A DNA stretch of 5,825 nt. Source: Caldifarciminota bacterium. GTDB lineage: Bacteria > Hydrothermota > Hydrothermia > B15-G9. The stretch's first letter is position 1, and each line of letters starts with the position of its first letter. Made by a program: the position numbers and the translations under genes. Under the pieces are notes generated by a model. The model saw nothing but the letters and a program-made list of their open reading frames with translations. It searched no databases and was not told the DNA's origin. The stretch spans positions 1 through 5,825 of the forward strand of contig JAMOPK010000385.1 in NCBI GenBank assembly GCA_027064565.1, in the 5' to 3' direction. Below are positions 1 to 5,825 of the stretch, piece after piece.

Positions 1-1685
1 CTCATGAGCGAATCCACATCCTGAGCGGTCAGGGCCGCAAGCCTCCTGTGGTCTTTAATCCAGTAAGTTTTCGGATCAACCACATCCACCCGTGCGCCGA
101 AATTGAGGACCATCCCGATGTCACGGAACTCGATTTTGTCCTGAAAATAGCCGCTGTAATGTCGGGGATACCTCGTGTAAAGCTCCCACGGCGCCATATC
201 GTAGGGCGGGACGCTGTCAACCGGGTCAGGCGCTGTCGGATTCCTGCGCTCAAAATGGATCATGTAATCCCTATAATCGACGCCAACCTGAAGCTGGTGG
301 AGTCCACGCTGTGTGGTGGCATCGATACGGAACTCCTTTGTGGTCGAATGGGCAAATTTCCAGAGATAGGCCACTCCGGAAACGGCGAACCCTTCAGGAG
401 AAATGAGATGCTTTTCGACCAGATTCAAATCGAGAGAGTCATACACCCCGCCTTTGTAAGTCTTGTCGTAAACCGAACCTGTAACAGAGATGAACGTTTT
501 GGGTGAGGGGACGAAATTCAACCTGACGGCCCCAAGCCTGTCCCCCATCCAGAACCGTGGCGCATCGTAAGGTGCATATTTGAAAAAGTGCAGATACTCC
601 ATGGTCTGGACGGTGTCGTAAAGCCCTATGAAATCGAGCCTGAGCTTCGTCGAGGGGTGGAAAGTTACCCTTGTAACAACGGAATTTATGTCCCGATAGG
701 ACATCGGCACTTTGAGGGGGACACCGGACTTGTCCCTGCCCTCGGAATCCCGCCAGTTGGGGTAGATGTAACCGTAAAATCTGCCGTCCGTCGTGTAGGA
801 CTTGCCTGCTAAAAAGATGTTGACTTTCTGATGCATAGTCGGGAGTTTCATGGCGAACTCGGTCGATGCCATGTTCTGTTTGTTGGAGTCAGGCGTTATC
901 CAGTCGGTCATTGCATTGAAGGTGAACGACCTATGGTTGGCCTCAGGCAGAACCATGTTGACCACCGCTGAGAGTGCTCCGCCATACTCGGCGCTGAACG
1001 TGCCGGTGTAGGCCGTCATCTCGGAAAGTGCCTCGGAGGGCAGATTTTCCAGCAGGAAACCGCCGAAAATGGGGTCGGTCAGGGAGATGCCTTCGATGAG
1101 GTAAGCTGTCTCGTTCTCACGGCCGCCCCTGAAATGGAGTCCATCGCTCGGATTGCCCTGAAACTGCTCCTGAGACTGGTTTTCCGTAAGCCCCTGAAAC
1201 GTAAGGTCAGGGATTATGCCGGCCTGAGTTGTCAAAACGTCCTTGACGTCGATGGAGGGCAGTTTTTTCATCAAATTCGACTCAATGGTCTGTGATGTGG
1301 ACACGATGTCGATCTGAACCGGCGGCTTTTTGGCGGTCACCACCAGCTCCTTCATCTGGACGGCCGAGGGTTTCAGCATGAAATCGACGTAAGTGGTGTA
1401 GTCTGCCCGAACCACGACGCCTTTCTTCACGACCGTCTGATAGCTCAGCATGGAGGCCTCCACCTCATAGGTGCCCGGTGGGACATTCAGGATGAAGTAG
1501 TAGCCATCCAGATCGGTTGAAGCGCCCAACTTTGTGCCTTTTATCACCACGTTGGCGCCCGGCAGGGGTTCACGGGTCTCGGCATCCACCACACGACCGG
1601 CTATTTTGCCCGTGTTCCCTGCAAACAGACGTGGGGAAAACAGCACAACCGCTGCGATTATTGCCAATAAGGTCTTGTTCTTCAT
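1..1685 (-). CDS. TonB-dependent outer-membrane receptor, N-terminal part (runs off the left edge)
   Basis: The minus frame is open from the ATG at 1685 to the window edge: 561 codons without a stop, C-terminus missing. Residues 1-22 are a signal peptide (MKNKTLLAIIAAVVLFSPRLFA). Residues about 26-105 form a carboxypeptidase-regulatory-like beta-sandwich (GRVVDAETREPLPGANVVIKG, then STDLDGYYFILNVPPGTYEV). The stretch ELVVTA (113-118) is where a TonB box is expected. Residues about 125-245 are the plug, with LPSIDVKDVLTTQAGI and FRGGRENETAYLIEGISL. From about 250 the alternating aromatic/polar strands look like a beta-barrel. Such receptors import ligands across the outer membrane using TonB-ExbB-ExbD energy; the substrate cannot be told. 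No SusD-like partner is visible. The gene starts 42 nt after the stop of the DOMON gene, beyond a terminator-like hairpin, and lacks a clear Shine-Dalgarno. The start was chosen because the signal peptide begins there and no other in-frame start follows the preceding stop. Confidence 0.93.
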   Translation of the reverse strand, partial: MKNKTLLAIIAAVVLFSPRLFAGNTGKIAGRVVDAETREPLPGANVVIKGTKLGASTDLDGYYFILNVPPGTYEVEASMLSYQTVVKKGVVVRADYTTYVDFMLKPSAVQMKELVVTAKKPPVQIDIVSTSQTIESNLMKKLPSIDVKDVLTTQAGIIPDLTFQGLTENQSQEQFQGNPSDGLHFRGGRENETAYLIEGISLTDPIFGGFLLENLPSEALSEMTAYTGTFSAEYGGALSAVVNMVLPEANHRSFTFNAMTDWITPDSNKQNMASTEFAMKLPTMHQKVNIFLAGKSYTTDGRFYGYIYPNWRDSEGRDKSGVPLKVPMSYRDINSVVTRVTFHPSTKLRLDFIGLYDTVQTMEYLHFFKYAPYDAPRFWMGDRLGAVRLNFVPSPKTFISVTGSVYDKTYKGGVYDSLDLNLVEKHLISPEGFAVSGVAYLWKFAHSTTKEFRIDATTQRGLHQLQVGVDYRDYMIHFERRNPTAPDPVDSVPPYDMAPWELYTRYPRHYSGYFQDKIEFRDIGMVLNFGARVDVVDPKTYWIKDHRRLAALTAQDVDSLM

Positions 1686-1691
1686 GATGCT

Positions 1692-1721
1692 GGAAAAGAA
1701 AGAGGGGGCATCCGCCCCCTC
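1692..1721 (-). terminator. Rho-independent terminator-like hairpin after the DOMON gene
   Basis: A perfect 8-bp GC-rich stem, GAGGGGGC pairing with GCCCCCTC (1714-1721 and 1702-1709), encloses a 4-nt loop. On the minus strand it is followed directly by TTTCTTTT. It begins 6 nt after the TAA of the DOMON gene. Its T-rich arm ends only 6 nt before the ATG of the TonB receptor, so it occupies the place where that gene's ribosome binding site should be. The plus strand also shows a TTTTT run 3 nt past the stem, but no plus-strand gene ends there. Confidence 0.75.
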
Positions 1722-1727
1722 AGGTTT

Positions 1728-3413
1728 TTATCGGACAACAACGATCCTTGATGTGAGGTTGAGGCCTTCGCCCGACAGGTTCAGGAAATAGACACCCGGC
1801 TTAACGGAGGGGACAAATCTGACGCTATGGTTGCCGGCTGAGACCCTGCCGCTGTAAATCGTCCTGACGAATCTGCCCGTTGCATCGTAAAGCGAAAGGG
1901 TCACGTCCATGCTAACAGGGACGGAGAAGCTAACCGTCGAGCGGGAATAGATCACCGACGGCGTGACGTTCAGCATCCTATTGCCCGGCGAAGGCGTGAC
2001 AACATCCTCGCTGATGAACTGAGGCGTAAGGTCGATGTAGGCCTTCTGATAGCCCAGCTTGCCCGCATCAGGATAGTAGTCGCCGCCCCACGGGTTGTCC
2101 TGTTCCTGAACAACGGCAAGGATCGGCACGACGCCGCTTGTGGGCAGGGACGGGATGGCCGACCTCGGAATGGCGAATTCAATGCCGTTGTAAGGCTCAT
2201 CTATGGAGATCGCCCAGAGTGCCGTGTCGCTCAGCGGGCCTGTGAAGCCCCAGCCCGGATGGAGCGAGTCGATGGTATAAGCGTAGAGTCCGAAGACATC
2301 AGGCAGGGTCGAACCCCATGAGGCTGTCACCGGATCGGTGTGCGTCACAGCCGCCATGAAATCGAAGCCGCTGATCCACCAGCCCCATGTCAGGCCAGTC
2401 GCCGAATCGTTGTCCGTGTCGATGTAGAGCGCAACATAGGCCTCGCCGTTGTAGAGCAGGGAGTCCCTGAGCCGATAGAGGTCCGCGGAATCGTTGAAGT
2501 TGATGTAGAAGTAAAGATACTGGTCGTCGCTGGTGTAGTAAATCTCGTTCATGTCGGTGTCAACGTATTTCGTGAGGTTGGTGGAATCGACTGAATGGTC
2601 ATGCAGGGCCTCGTCCTCGTTGTAGAGTGCGAGCGGTGCGCCCATCGGCGTCACGTCCGCCCAATCCGAGAAATCACCGTCAATGGTGATCCCGGCATTC
2701 GGCAGGTTCTGGAAATCGTATTTGTAAACCCCGTAGCCGCAGACATCCTCATTGGGCGCATAATCGCCGCCCCATGGGTTATCCTGCTCCTGAGTCACGA
2801 CGAGGAAGTAGATGCTCCCGCCAAGGTCAGGAATGGCGGATTTCGGGATGGCGGCTTCGAGGGCGTTGTAGGGTTCATCTATCGAGATCGCAGATATAGG
2901 GGTGTCCGGCAGGGCGTCGCCGAAGCCCCAGTTCGGATGCTGAGACGGATCAACGTAGGCGTAGAGTCCATAAGCGTCTGGCAGAACCCCGCCGACACCA
3001 CTGTCGGTGTGGGTGACCGTGGCGTAGAAGTCATAACCTGCTGCCCACCAGCCCCATGTCAGCCCGGTGGATGAGTCAAGGTCTGTGTCCATGAAGATGG
3101 AGACGGCAGCTTCACCGCTGTAAAGCGTGCTGTCCATCAACCTGTAAAGGTCGGCGGAGTCGTTAAACGTGATGTAGAAATAGATGAAGTTCGAGTCATC
3201 GGTCACATAAATCTGGTGCATATCCGTGTCAACGTATTTGGCAGGGTTGTTGGGATCGACAGCATGGTCATGCAGTCCTTCGGGTTGAGGTGTCGGGTTC
3301 ACATCGACCAGCCAGGATGGATCCCATTCGGAGAAATCACCGTCTATCACAACCGGCTGTGCCCACAGAGAGGACACAGCAACTATTGCCAACATAACGA
3401 ACAACCTTTTCAT
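1728..3413 (-). CDS. Secreted protein with two tandem DOMON/CBM9-like repeats and a C-terminal sorting-like (T9SS type A / FlgD-Ig-like) domain
   Basis: 561 aa. A signal peptide (MKRLFVMLAIVAVSSLWAQ, cleavage near residue 18) leads into two similar domains at residues about 21-234 and 242-461. Each opens with IDGDFS(E/D)W, the usual start of DOMON-like/CBM9-type sugar- or heme-binding modules, and carries YVDTDM, FNDSADLYRL, DTDxDSxTGLTWGWW, ISIDEPYN and QEQDNPWGGDY. The acidic DxDxDS loops at 109-114 and 332-337 resemble calcium sites. Residues about 478-561 form an Ig-like tail (LSLYDATGRFVRTI, then KPGVYFLNLSG, ending SRIVVVR) typical of type IX secretion sorting domains. I infer export to the cell surface or medium; ligand and activity are unknown. 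The start at 3413 is supported by a GGAGGT site and the signal peptide. A 41-residue in-frame extension upstream overlaps recO and lacks export features, so it was not used. recO ends 79 nt upstream and the TonB receptor follows. Confidence 0.93.
   Translation of the reverse strand: MKRLFVMLAIVAVSSLWAQPVVIDGDFSEWDPSWLVDVNPTPQPEGLHDHAVDPNNPAKYVDTDMHQIYVTDDSNFIYFYITFNDSADLYRLMDSTLYSGEAAVSIFMDTDLDSSTGLTWGWWAAGYDFYATVTHTDSGVGGVLPDAYGLYAYVDPSQHPNWGFGDALPDTPISAISIDEPYNALEAAIPKSAIPDLGGSIYFLVVTQEQDNPWGGDYAPNEDVCGYGVYKYDFQNLPNAGITIDGDFSDWADVTPMGAPLALYNEDEALHDHSVDSTNLTKYVDTDMNEIYYTSDDQYLYFYINFNDSADLYRLRDSLLYNGEAYVALYIDTDNDSATGLTWGWWISGFDFMAAVTHTDPVTASWGSTLPDVFGLYAYTIDSLHPGWGFTGPLSDTALWAISIDEPYNGIEFAIPRSAIPSLPTSGVVPILAVVQEQDNPWGGDYYPDAGKLGYQKAYIDLTPQFISEDVVTPSPGNRMLNVTPSVIYSRSTVSFSVPVSMDVTLSLYDATGRFVRTIYSGRVSAGNHSVRFVPSVKPGVYFLNLSGEGLNLTSRIVVVR
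2031..2690 (-). repeat. Second copy of the intragenic DOMON-like repeat
   Basis: Encodes residues about 242-461 of the DOMON protein and matches the copy at 2712-3353. In the best-conserved 93 residues (268-360 against 45-137) I count 63 identities by hand, about two thirds. At DNA level most matches are short; one 18-nt stretch is identical (2376-2393 and 3045-3062, coding for part of TWGWW). Confidence 0.9.
2712..3353 (-). repeat. First copy of the intragenic DOMON-like repeat
   Basis: Encodes residues about 21-234. It differs from the second copy mainly in the linker after IDGDFSEW and around residues 138-147, while the aromatic and acidic motifs are kept. The divergence at both protein and DNA level points to an old duplication held under selection rather than a recent copying event. 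Confidence 0.9.
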
Positions 3414-3419
3414 AACTCT

Positions 3420-3425
3420 ACCTCC
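3420..3425 (-). promoter_or_regulatory. Ribosome binding site of the DOMON gene
   Basis: GGAGGT lies 6 nt before the ATG at 3413, an exact match to the anti-Shine-Dalgarno sequence. It decides between this start and the longer in-frame alternative at 3536. Confidence 0.9.
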
Positions 3426-3444
3426 TTTTTTGCCCGTGAAAGTT

Positions 3445-3473
3445 ATCTTTAAGCAAGAAGTTCGATTAGTCAA
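3445..3473 (-). promoter_or_regulatory. Possible weak sigma70-type promoter for the DOMON gene
   Basis: In the 79-nt gap after recO the minus strand has TTGACT (3468-3473, 5 of 6 to the -35 consensus), a 17-nt spacer and AAAGAT (3445-3450, only 3 of 6 to the -10 consensus). The spacing is ideal but the -10 is poor. No terminator is visible after recO, so read-through from the upstream genes may also feed this gene. Confidence 0.35.
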
Positions 3474-3492
3474 GTGAAAGAATGGCAGGGAT

Positions 3493-4236
3493 TTATGACG
3501 TAATTCCTTTACCCTCCTGAGGTAAGTCAAAAGCAATCGTTAAACATTTATCAATGATTTCCACCGTTTTATCCGAAACTTCAAAATCCACAAGGTTGTC
3601 GAAATATCCCCCCATCAGGGTTTCAATTTCTTTGATGGTTTCTGCAGTAATTGAGATTACTTCCTTTTCGCCATCTCTTAAATAGCATTCCCTGCATAAA
3701 GGACCAAAATCTGAGGGGGAGAAGAAAACCGACCCATCGTGTAAACCGTTTATCGGTTTCCGACAAACCGCACATCTTCGCGTGTTGAGACGATGTCCCA
3801 TGAACGCTAAAAACTTGAGCTTATACGCCCGGAGGACGCCTTCTGAACCGGTTTCAGACAGGAGGCGCAGGGCTTTGACGGTCATATCAAACACCTTTTC
3901 GTGCGGGACGTGTTCGGGCAGGGCGTTGTCCAGCAATTTGAGTATCTCAAATCCTTTCAGGGCCTTATGGTAACTCGAACGGAACCCCTCAAACATCTCT
4001 ATCACATGCGCCTCTTTTATGAACTGGATATCTCGATCCACCCGAAAATAGAAAACTATTTCGGAAACCGTAAAGGGTTCAAGAGCTGCGGCGAGGCTCG
4101 AACGGGGCCGCCTTTTACCTTTGGCCATCCCGCGGATCAACCCCAGCTCTCTTGTGAAAACGTGCAGGATCTCCGACGATTCGCCGAACCTGCTGGATTT
4201 CAATGTAATCGCCTGACTACGCCTAATAGTTGACAT
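3493..4236 (-). CDS. recO: DNA repair protein RecO
   Basis: 247 aa, the usual RecO length. RecO binds single-stranded DNA, anneals complementary strands and, with RecR, helps load RecA onto SSB-coated DNA in the RecFOR pathway; it acts in the cytoplasm. The N-terminal part (about 1-80) has the OB-fold pattern of the family: MSTIRRSQAITLKSSRFGES, then VFTRELGLIRGMAKGKRRPRS and ALEPFTVSEIVFYFR. The middle and C-terminal parts are helical. A zinc-finger pair is present, C155-x2-C158 and C181-x2-C184 (RRCAVCRKPI and PLCRECYL), with FSPSDFGPLC between them as in many RecO proteins. The ATG lies inside the end of the upstream HhH/barrel gene (14-nt overlap) and follows GAGGT at 4243-4247 with a 6-nt gap, so translation is probably coupled. 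It ends 79 nt before the DOMON gene. Confidence 0.95.
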   Translation of the reverse strand: MSTIRRSQAITLKSSRFGESSEILHVFTRELGLIRGMAKGKRRPRSSLAAALEPFTVSEIVFYFRVDRDIQFIKEAHVIEMFEGFRSSYHKALKGFEILKLLDNALPEHVPHEKVFDMTVKALRLLSETGSEGVLRAYKLKFLAFMGHRLNTRRCAVCRKPINGLHDGSVFFSPSDFGPLCRECYLRDGEKEVISITAETIKEIETLMGGYFDNLVDFEVSDKTVEIIDKCLTIAFDLPQEGKGITS

Positions 4237-5491
4237 TGGAATACCTCAATCCCACAGAAAAATCGGCTTTTTGCGATGAGGAATACCCGATTTTCCATGA
4301 GAGGCCGAGCCATCTCAGCTTCACAAAGCCGTAAATTGCCGTTCTGCTGCCGCAACCGCTGATTGGGAAAGGGGTTCCATCCGGTTCCCAGTAAGTGTAA
4401 CTCCGGTCTCCAAGAGAATAGACGTAAGTCAACAGACCAACGTGGTTTTTCTCCAATCTGGCTGACAGGATAGACGACCTGCCGTCATCGTAGATAAGCT
4501 CGGTTCTGAGAAAAAACCTGAGCCATTTCCTTGATTCGTATTCCGCGCGGACGCCTCTGCTATTCGTGCTCATGTATGCCATAATTCTAACGTAATTGCC
4601 GCGGGAGACCCGCCACGTCGCCCTGATTCTGGTGTAGCCTCCAATGTAAACGCCAACGAGTATCGGCGACTCCCGCGGATAAAGCGACAGGTAAAGTCTA
4701 TTCCTCTCGAAATCCGATGAAGCCATGAAATTGGAATAGGCCCCATCAAACCTTGATCGCATCCACAGGGCGATCCCCCACGAAGTATCCCTGTAAGCCA
4801 TCACTCCGAGGGAAAACCGTTCGTTTTCGATCCTGCCGAAAGCGAAATATCGACGTGGATTGCCCACCGTTTCGCTGACACCTCCGCCCAACCTGTTGCC
4901 CATGACCAGAATCCGGGTCGATTCGGACAGGAAGATCGAAATCAGACCGTATTTCTGGATTGCAATTGAAGGTGCGCCGTAAGTCGATGGGCGCCAGAAC
5001 GAGTTTCGGGTGAACGAAAACTCAGGTCTGAGCCTCCCGACGGTCACGAAAAACCTGTGCGGCATGCTGAGCGTCAAAAAGTAGTAGAAATTCCGGCCGT
5101 AGCCCGACATCCCGGCACCGCCGCTGATCCTGCCCATGCCGAGCCACACGCTGCCGTAGCCTTTTTGAGTCGCAGATGACATCTTAAGCCTCAGTCTGAG
5201 CCGGACATCGCCTGTAAAAGCAAGGTAAGGCTCAAGCTGGTGGATATACCAATCGCTGACCCCACATCTATTTTTAAGCTCATCGGAGTCTCTGAAAGGC
5301 CTCCTGTCCACAATACAGGAAGCGAGACCGGGAGTCATATTGGGCACCATCATGAGTTGTTCGAAGGTGGCGGAGTTAACGTTAACAATGCCGTCGTCCT
5401 CGAAATCCCGATAAACGTGCTCATCTGACAGGCTGTCCCCGAATTGCGTGGTCCAGAAAAAACTCAACAGGATAAACGCAACGCCGGGCAT
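4223..5491 (-). CDS. Exported helix-hairpin-helix protein with predicted outer-membrane beta-barrel
   Basis: 422 aa. The N-terminus (MPGVAFILLSFFWTTQFG) is hydrophobic and reads as a signal peptide, though it lacks the usual basic residues. Residues about 35-92 form a ComEA-like double HhH: VNVNSATFEQLMMVPNMTPG, ASCIVDRRPF, then a degenerate second hairpin (ELKNRCGVSDWYIHQLEPYL). HhH units usually bind the DNA backbone without sequence preference. From about 95 to the end the protein is rich in Arg, Gly, Ser and aromatic residues in alternating strands with polar turns, ending FSVGLRYSNVNY; this looks like an outer-membrane barrel of roughly 12-16 strands, by inference from the pattern only. 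The HhH would then sit in the periplasm or at the surface. It starts with AGGAGG at 5499-5504 and an in-frame TAG lies upstream, fixing the start. It heads the transcript that continues into recO. Its role is not established; DNA uptake is one possibility. Confidence 0.85.
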   Translation of the reverse strand: MPGVAFILLSFFWTTQFGDSLSDEHVYRDFEDDGIVNVNSATFEQLMMVPNMTPGLASCIVDRRPFRDSDELKNRCGVSDWYIHQLEPYLAFTGDVRLRLRLKMSSATQKGYGSVWLGMGRISGGAGMSGYGRNFYYFLTLSMPHRFFVTVGRLRPEFSFTRNSFWRPSTYGAPSIAIQKYGLISIFLSESTRILVMGNRLGGGVSETVGNPRRYFAFGRIENERFSLGVMAYRDTSWGIALWMRSRFDGAYSNFMASSDFERNRLYLSLYPRESPILVGVYIGGYTRIRATWRVSRGNYVRIMAYMSTNSRGVRAEYESRKWLRFFLRTELIYDDGRSSILSARLEKNHVGLLTYVYSLGDRSYTYWEPDGTPFPISGCGSRTAIYGFVKLRWLGLSWKIGYSSSQKADFSVGLRYSNVNY

Positions 5492-5498
5492 TTTTAAT

Positions 5499-5504
5499 CC
5501 TCCT
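5499..5504 (-). promoter_or_regulatory. Ribosome binding site of the HhH/barrel gene
   Basis: AGGAGG stands 7 nt before the ATG at 5491, a strong Shine-Dalgarno that confirms this start despite the weakly charged signal peptide. Confidence 0.9.
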
Positions 5505-5517
5505 ACCTACAAACGGG

Positions 5518-5546
5518 ATTATTTTTCAACGGGGCTACAATTTCAA
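5518..5546 (-). promoter_or_regulatory. Sigma70-type promoter for the HhH/barrel-recO transcript
   Basis: The minus strand has TTGAAA (5541-5546, 5 of 6 to consensus), a 17-nt spacer and AATAAT (5518-5523, 5 of 6). Transcription would begin near 5511, giving a leader of about 20 nt that just includes the ribosome binding site. This is the best promoter match I noticed in the window. Confidence 0.65.
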
Positions 5547-5586
5547 CTGGATGTATTTGTGCAAAAAGGAAAAGCGCAACACTCCC

Positions 5587-5603
5587 CGTTCGGAACGCAT
5601 GCG
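5587..5603. promoter_or_regulatory. Nested palindromes upstream of the promoter, possible operator
   Basis: CGTTC-G-GAACG (5587-5597) overlaps the 8-bp palindrome CGCATGCG (5596-5603), which itself sits in an imperfect 16-bp palindrome (5592-5607). The block lies about 40-60 bp upstream of the -35 box of the HhH/barrel gene, where an activator could bind. Nothing identifies a regulator, and palindromes of this size can arise by chance. Confidence 0.2.
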
Positions 5604-5659
5604 ATTCAAGCTTCCCCCACTTCCAGATAGGCAAGGGTCACTTTCAGGAAATTAGCTGT

Positions 5660-5683
5660 TTCTCCGCACAAAATAGCGGAGAA
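5660..5683. repeat. Inverted repeat, 8-bp perfect stem with 8-nt loop
   Basis: TTCTCCGC (5660-5667) pairs with GCGGAGAA (5676-5683) around ACAAAATA. No T-run follows on either strand, so it does not look like an intrinsic terminator. It lies 29 nt past the end of the possible right-edge frame and about 110 bp upstream of the promoter. Confidence 0.6.
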
Positions 5684-5711
5684 CTATCCCCCAAGGATGG
5701 CTATTTGCCGT

Positions 5712-5825
5712 TTACTTTGTGGTGGCGAACATAACTGGCGGATTATCAGCAAGATAGAATCTGTACATCTGCTTTAATCTCTTTGCATAACTGATCATTC
5801 CTATCCGCATTTCGCCCCGCCGCCA
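5712..5825 (-). CDS. Possible C-terminal end of an unknown gene entering from the right edge
   Basis: The minus frame is open from the window edge for 37 codons to a TAA at 5712-5714. The peptide is basic and aromatic (containing YAKRLKQMYRFYLADN and ending VMFATTK). It could be the tail of a longer gene beyond the window, or a 32-residue frame from the ATG at 5810 with only a weak GGGG upstream. I recognise no family. A second minus frame is also open from the edge for 25 codons, so an open frame here is weak evidence. Confidence 0.2.
   Translation of the reverse strand, partial: WRRGEMRIGMISYAKRLKQMYRFYLADNPPVMFATTK

Larger units (their letters stand above)
5547..5825. other. Stretch with no confident gene
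   Basis: Between the promoter and the right edge I see no gene that can be supported. It holds a hairpin at 5660-5683, nested palindromes at 5587-5607, and several short overlapping open frames: a plus frame of 34 codons from the ATG at 5551, a plus frame of 50 codons after the stop at 5628-5630, and a minus frame from the edge to 5712. None has a ribosome binding site or a recognisable motif. It could be plain intergenic DNA, the end of a gene outside the window, or a fragment of a dispersed repeat. Confidence 0.5.

Noticed and set aside
48..506. Plus-strand open frame of 152 codons
   Set aside because: It lies antisense to the TonB receptor, which has continuous family-level signal; the plus frame shows no motif and no ribosome binding site.
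1970..2200. Minus-strand open frame of 76 codons in another frame of the DOMON gene
   Set aside because: It is fully contained in the larger coding region and is rich in Arg, Ser and Ala, as expected of an out-of-frame reading.
2595..3074. Plus-strand open frame of 159 codons, plus its neighbour at 2340-2594
   Set aside because: Both are antisense to the repeat protein. Their Val- and Arg-rich composition is a by-product of reverse reading of its codons.
2031..3353. The two similar DNA blocks as a mobile element or recent duplication
   Set aside because: They are in-frame protein domain repeats with substantial sequence divergence, no transposase and no flanking target-site duplication.
3414..3536. 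A 41-residue N-terminal extension of the DOMON protein
   Set aside because: It overlaps the end of recO, has no export features, and would bury the clear signal peptide and the GGAGGT ribosome binding site in front of 3413.
3901..4233. Plus-strand open frame of 110 codons inside recO
   Set aside because: It is antisense to a well-supported recO and has no recognisable domain.
5448..5630. Plus-strand open frame of 60 codons crossing the HhH/barrel start
   Set aside because: It runs antisense across the promoter, ribosome binding site and start of a supported gene, and has no motif.
5660..5683. Hairpin as an intrinsic terminator of a right-edge gene
   Set aside because: No T-run follows the stem on either strand.

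Overview
The window looks like chromosomal DNA of a Gram-negative bacterium of the wider FCB group (Bacteroidetes/Chlorobi/Fibrobacteres relatives or an uncultured candidate phylum near them). The support is a TonB-dependent receptor that starts with a carboxypeptidase-regulatory-like domain, a secreted protein ending in a Por/type IX (T9SS) sorting-like domain, and an outer-membrane barrel protein with an N-terminal helix-hairpin-helix (HhH) domain. No phylum can be fixed from these genes alone.

All four confident genes lie on the minus strand, so they are read from high to low coordinates. From 5825 to 5492 there is a stretch with only a marginal open frame at the right edge, a perfect 8-bp hairpin, nested palindromes and a good sigma70-type promoter. 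Next come the HhH/barrel gene (5491-4223), recO (4236-3493, overlapping the previous gene by 14 nt), a secreted protein with two tandem DOMON/CBM9-like repeats and a sorting tail (3413-1728), and the first 561 codons of a TonB-dependent receptor (1685 to the left edge, open). The receptor gene covers nearly the first 1.7 kb and runs off the window.

The first two genes are almost certainly co-transcribed and translationally coupled. An exported DNA-binding-type domain on a predicted outer-membrane barrel sits directly before the recombination mediator RecO, which raises a possible link to DNA uptake. The DOMON gene has its own possible weak promoter and a strong ribosome binding site. A hairpin followed by a T-rich run ends it 6 nt after its stop, and the TonB receptor begins just past that with no recognisable Shine-Dalgarno sequence. 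Transcription and translation of the receptor are therefore the least clear part of the window. The DOMON protein and the receptor may work together at the cell surface, but no substrate can be read from the sequence.

I found no tRNA, rRNA, CRISPR array, complete insertion sequence, prophage gene or defence gene. The window is mostly ordinary envelope and housekeeping content with a few points of interest.
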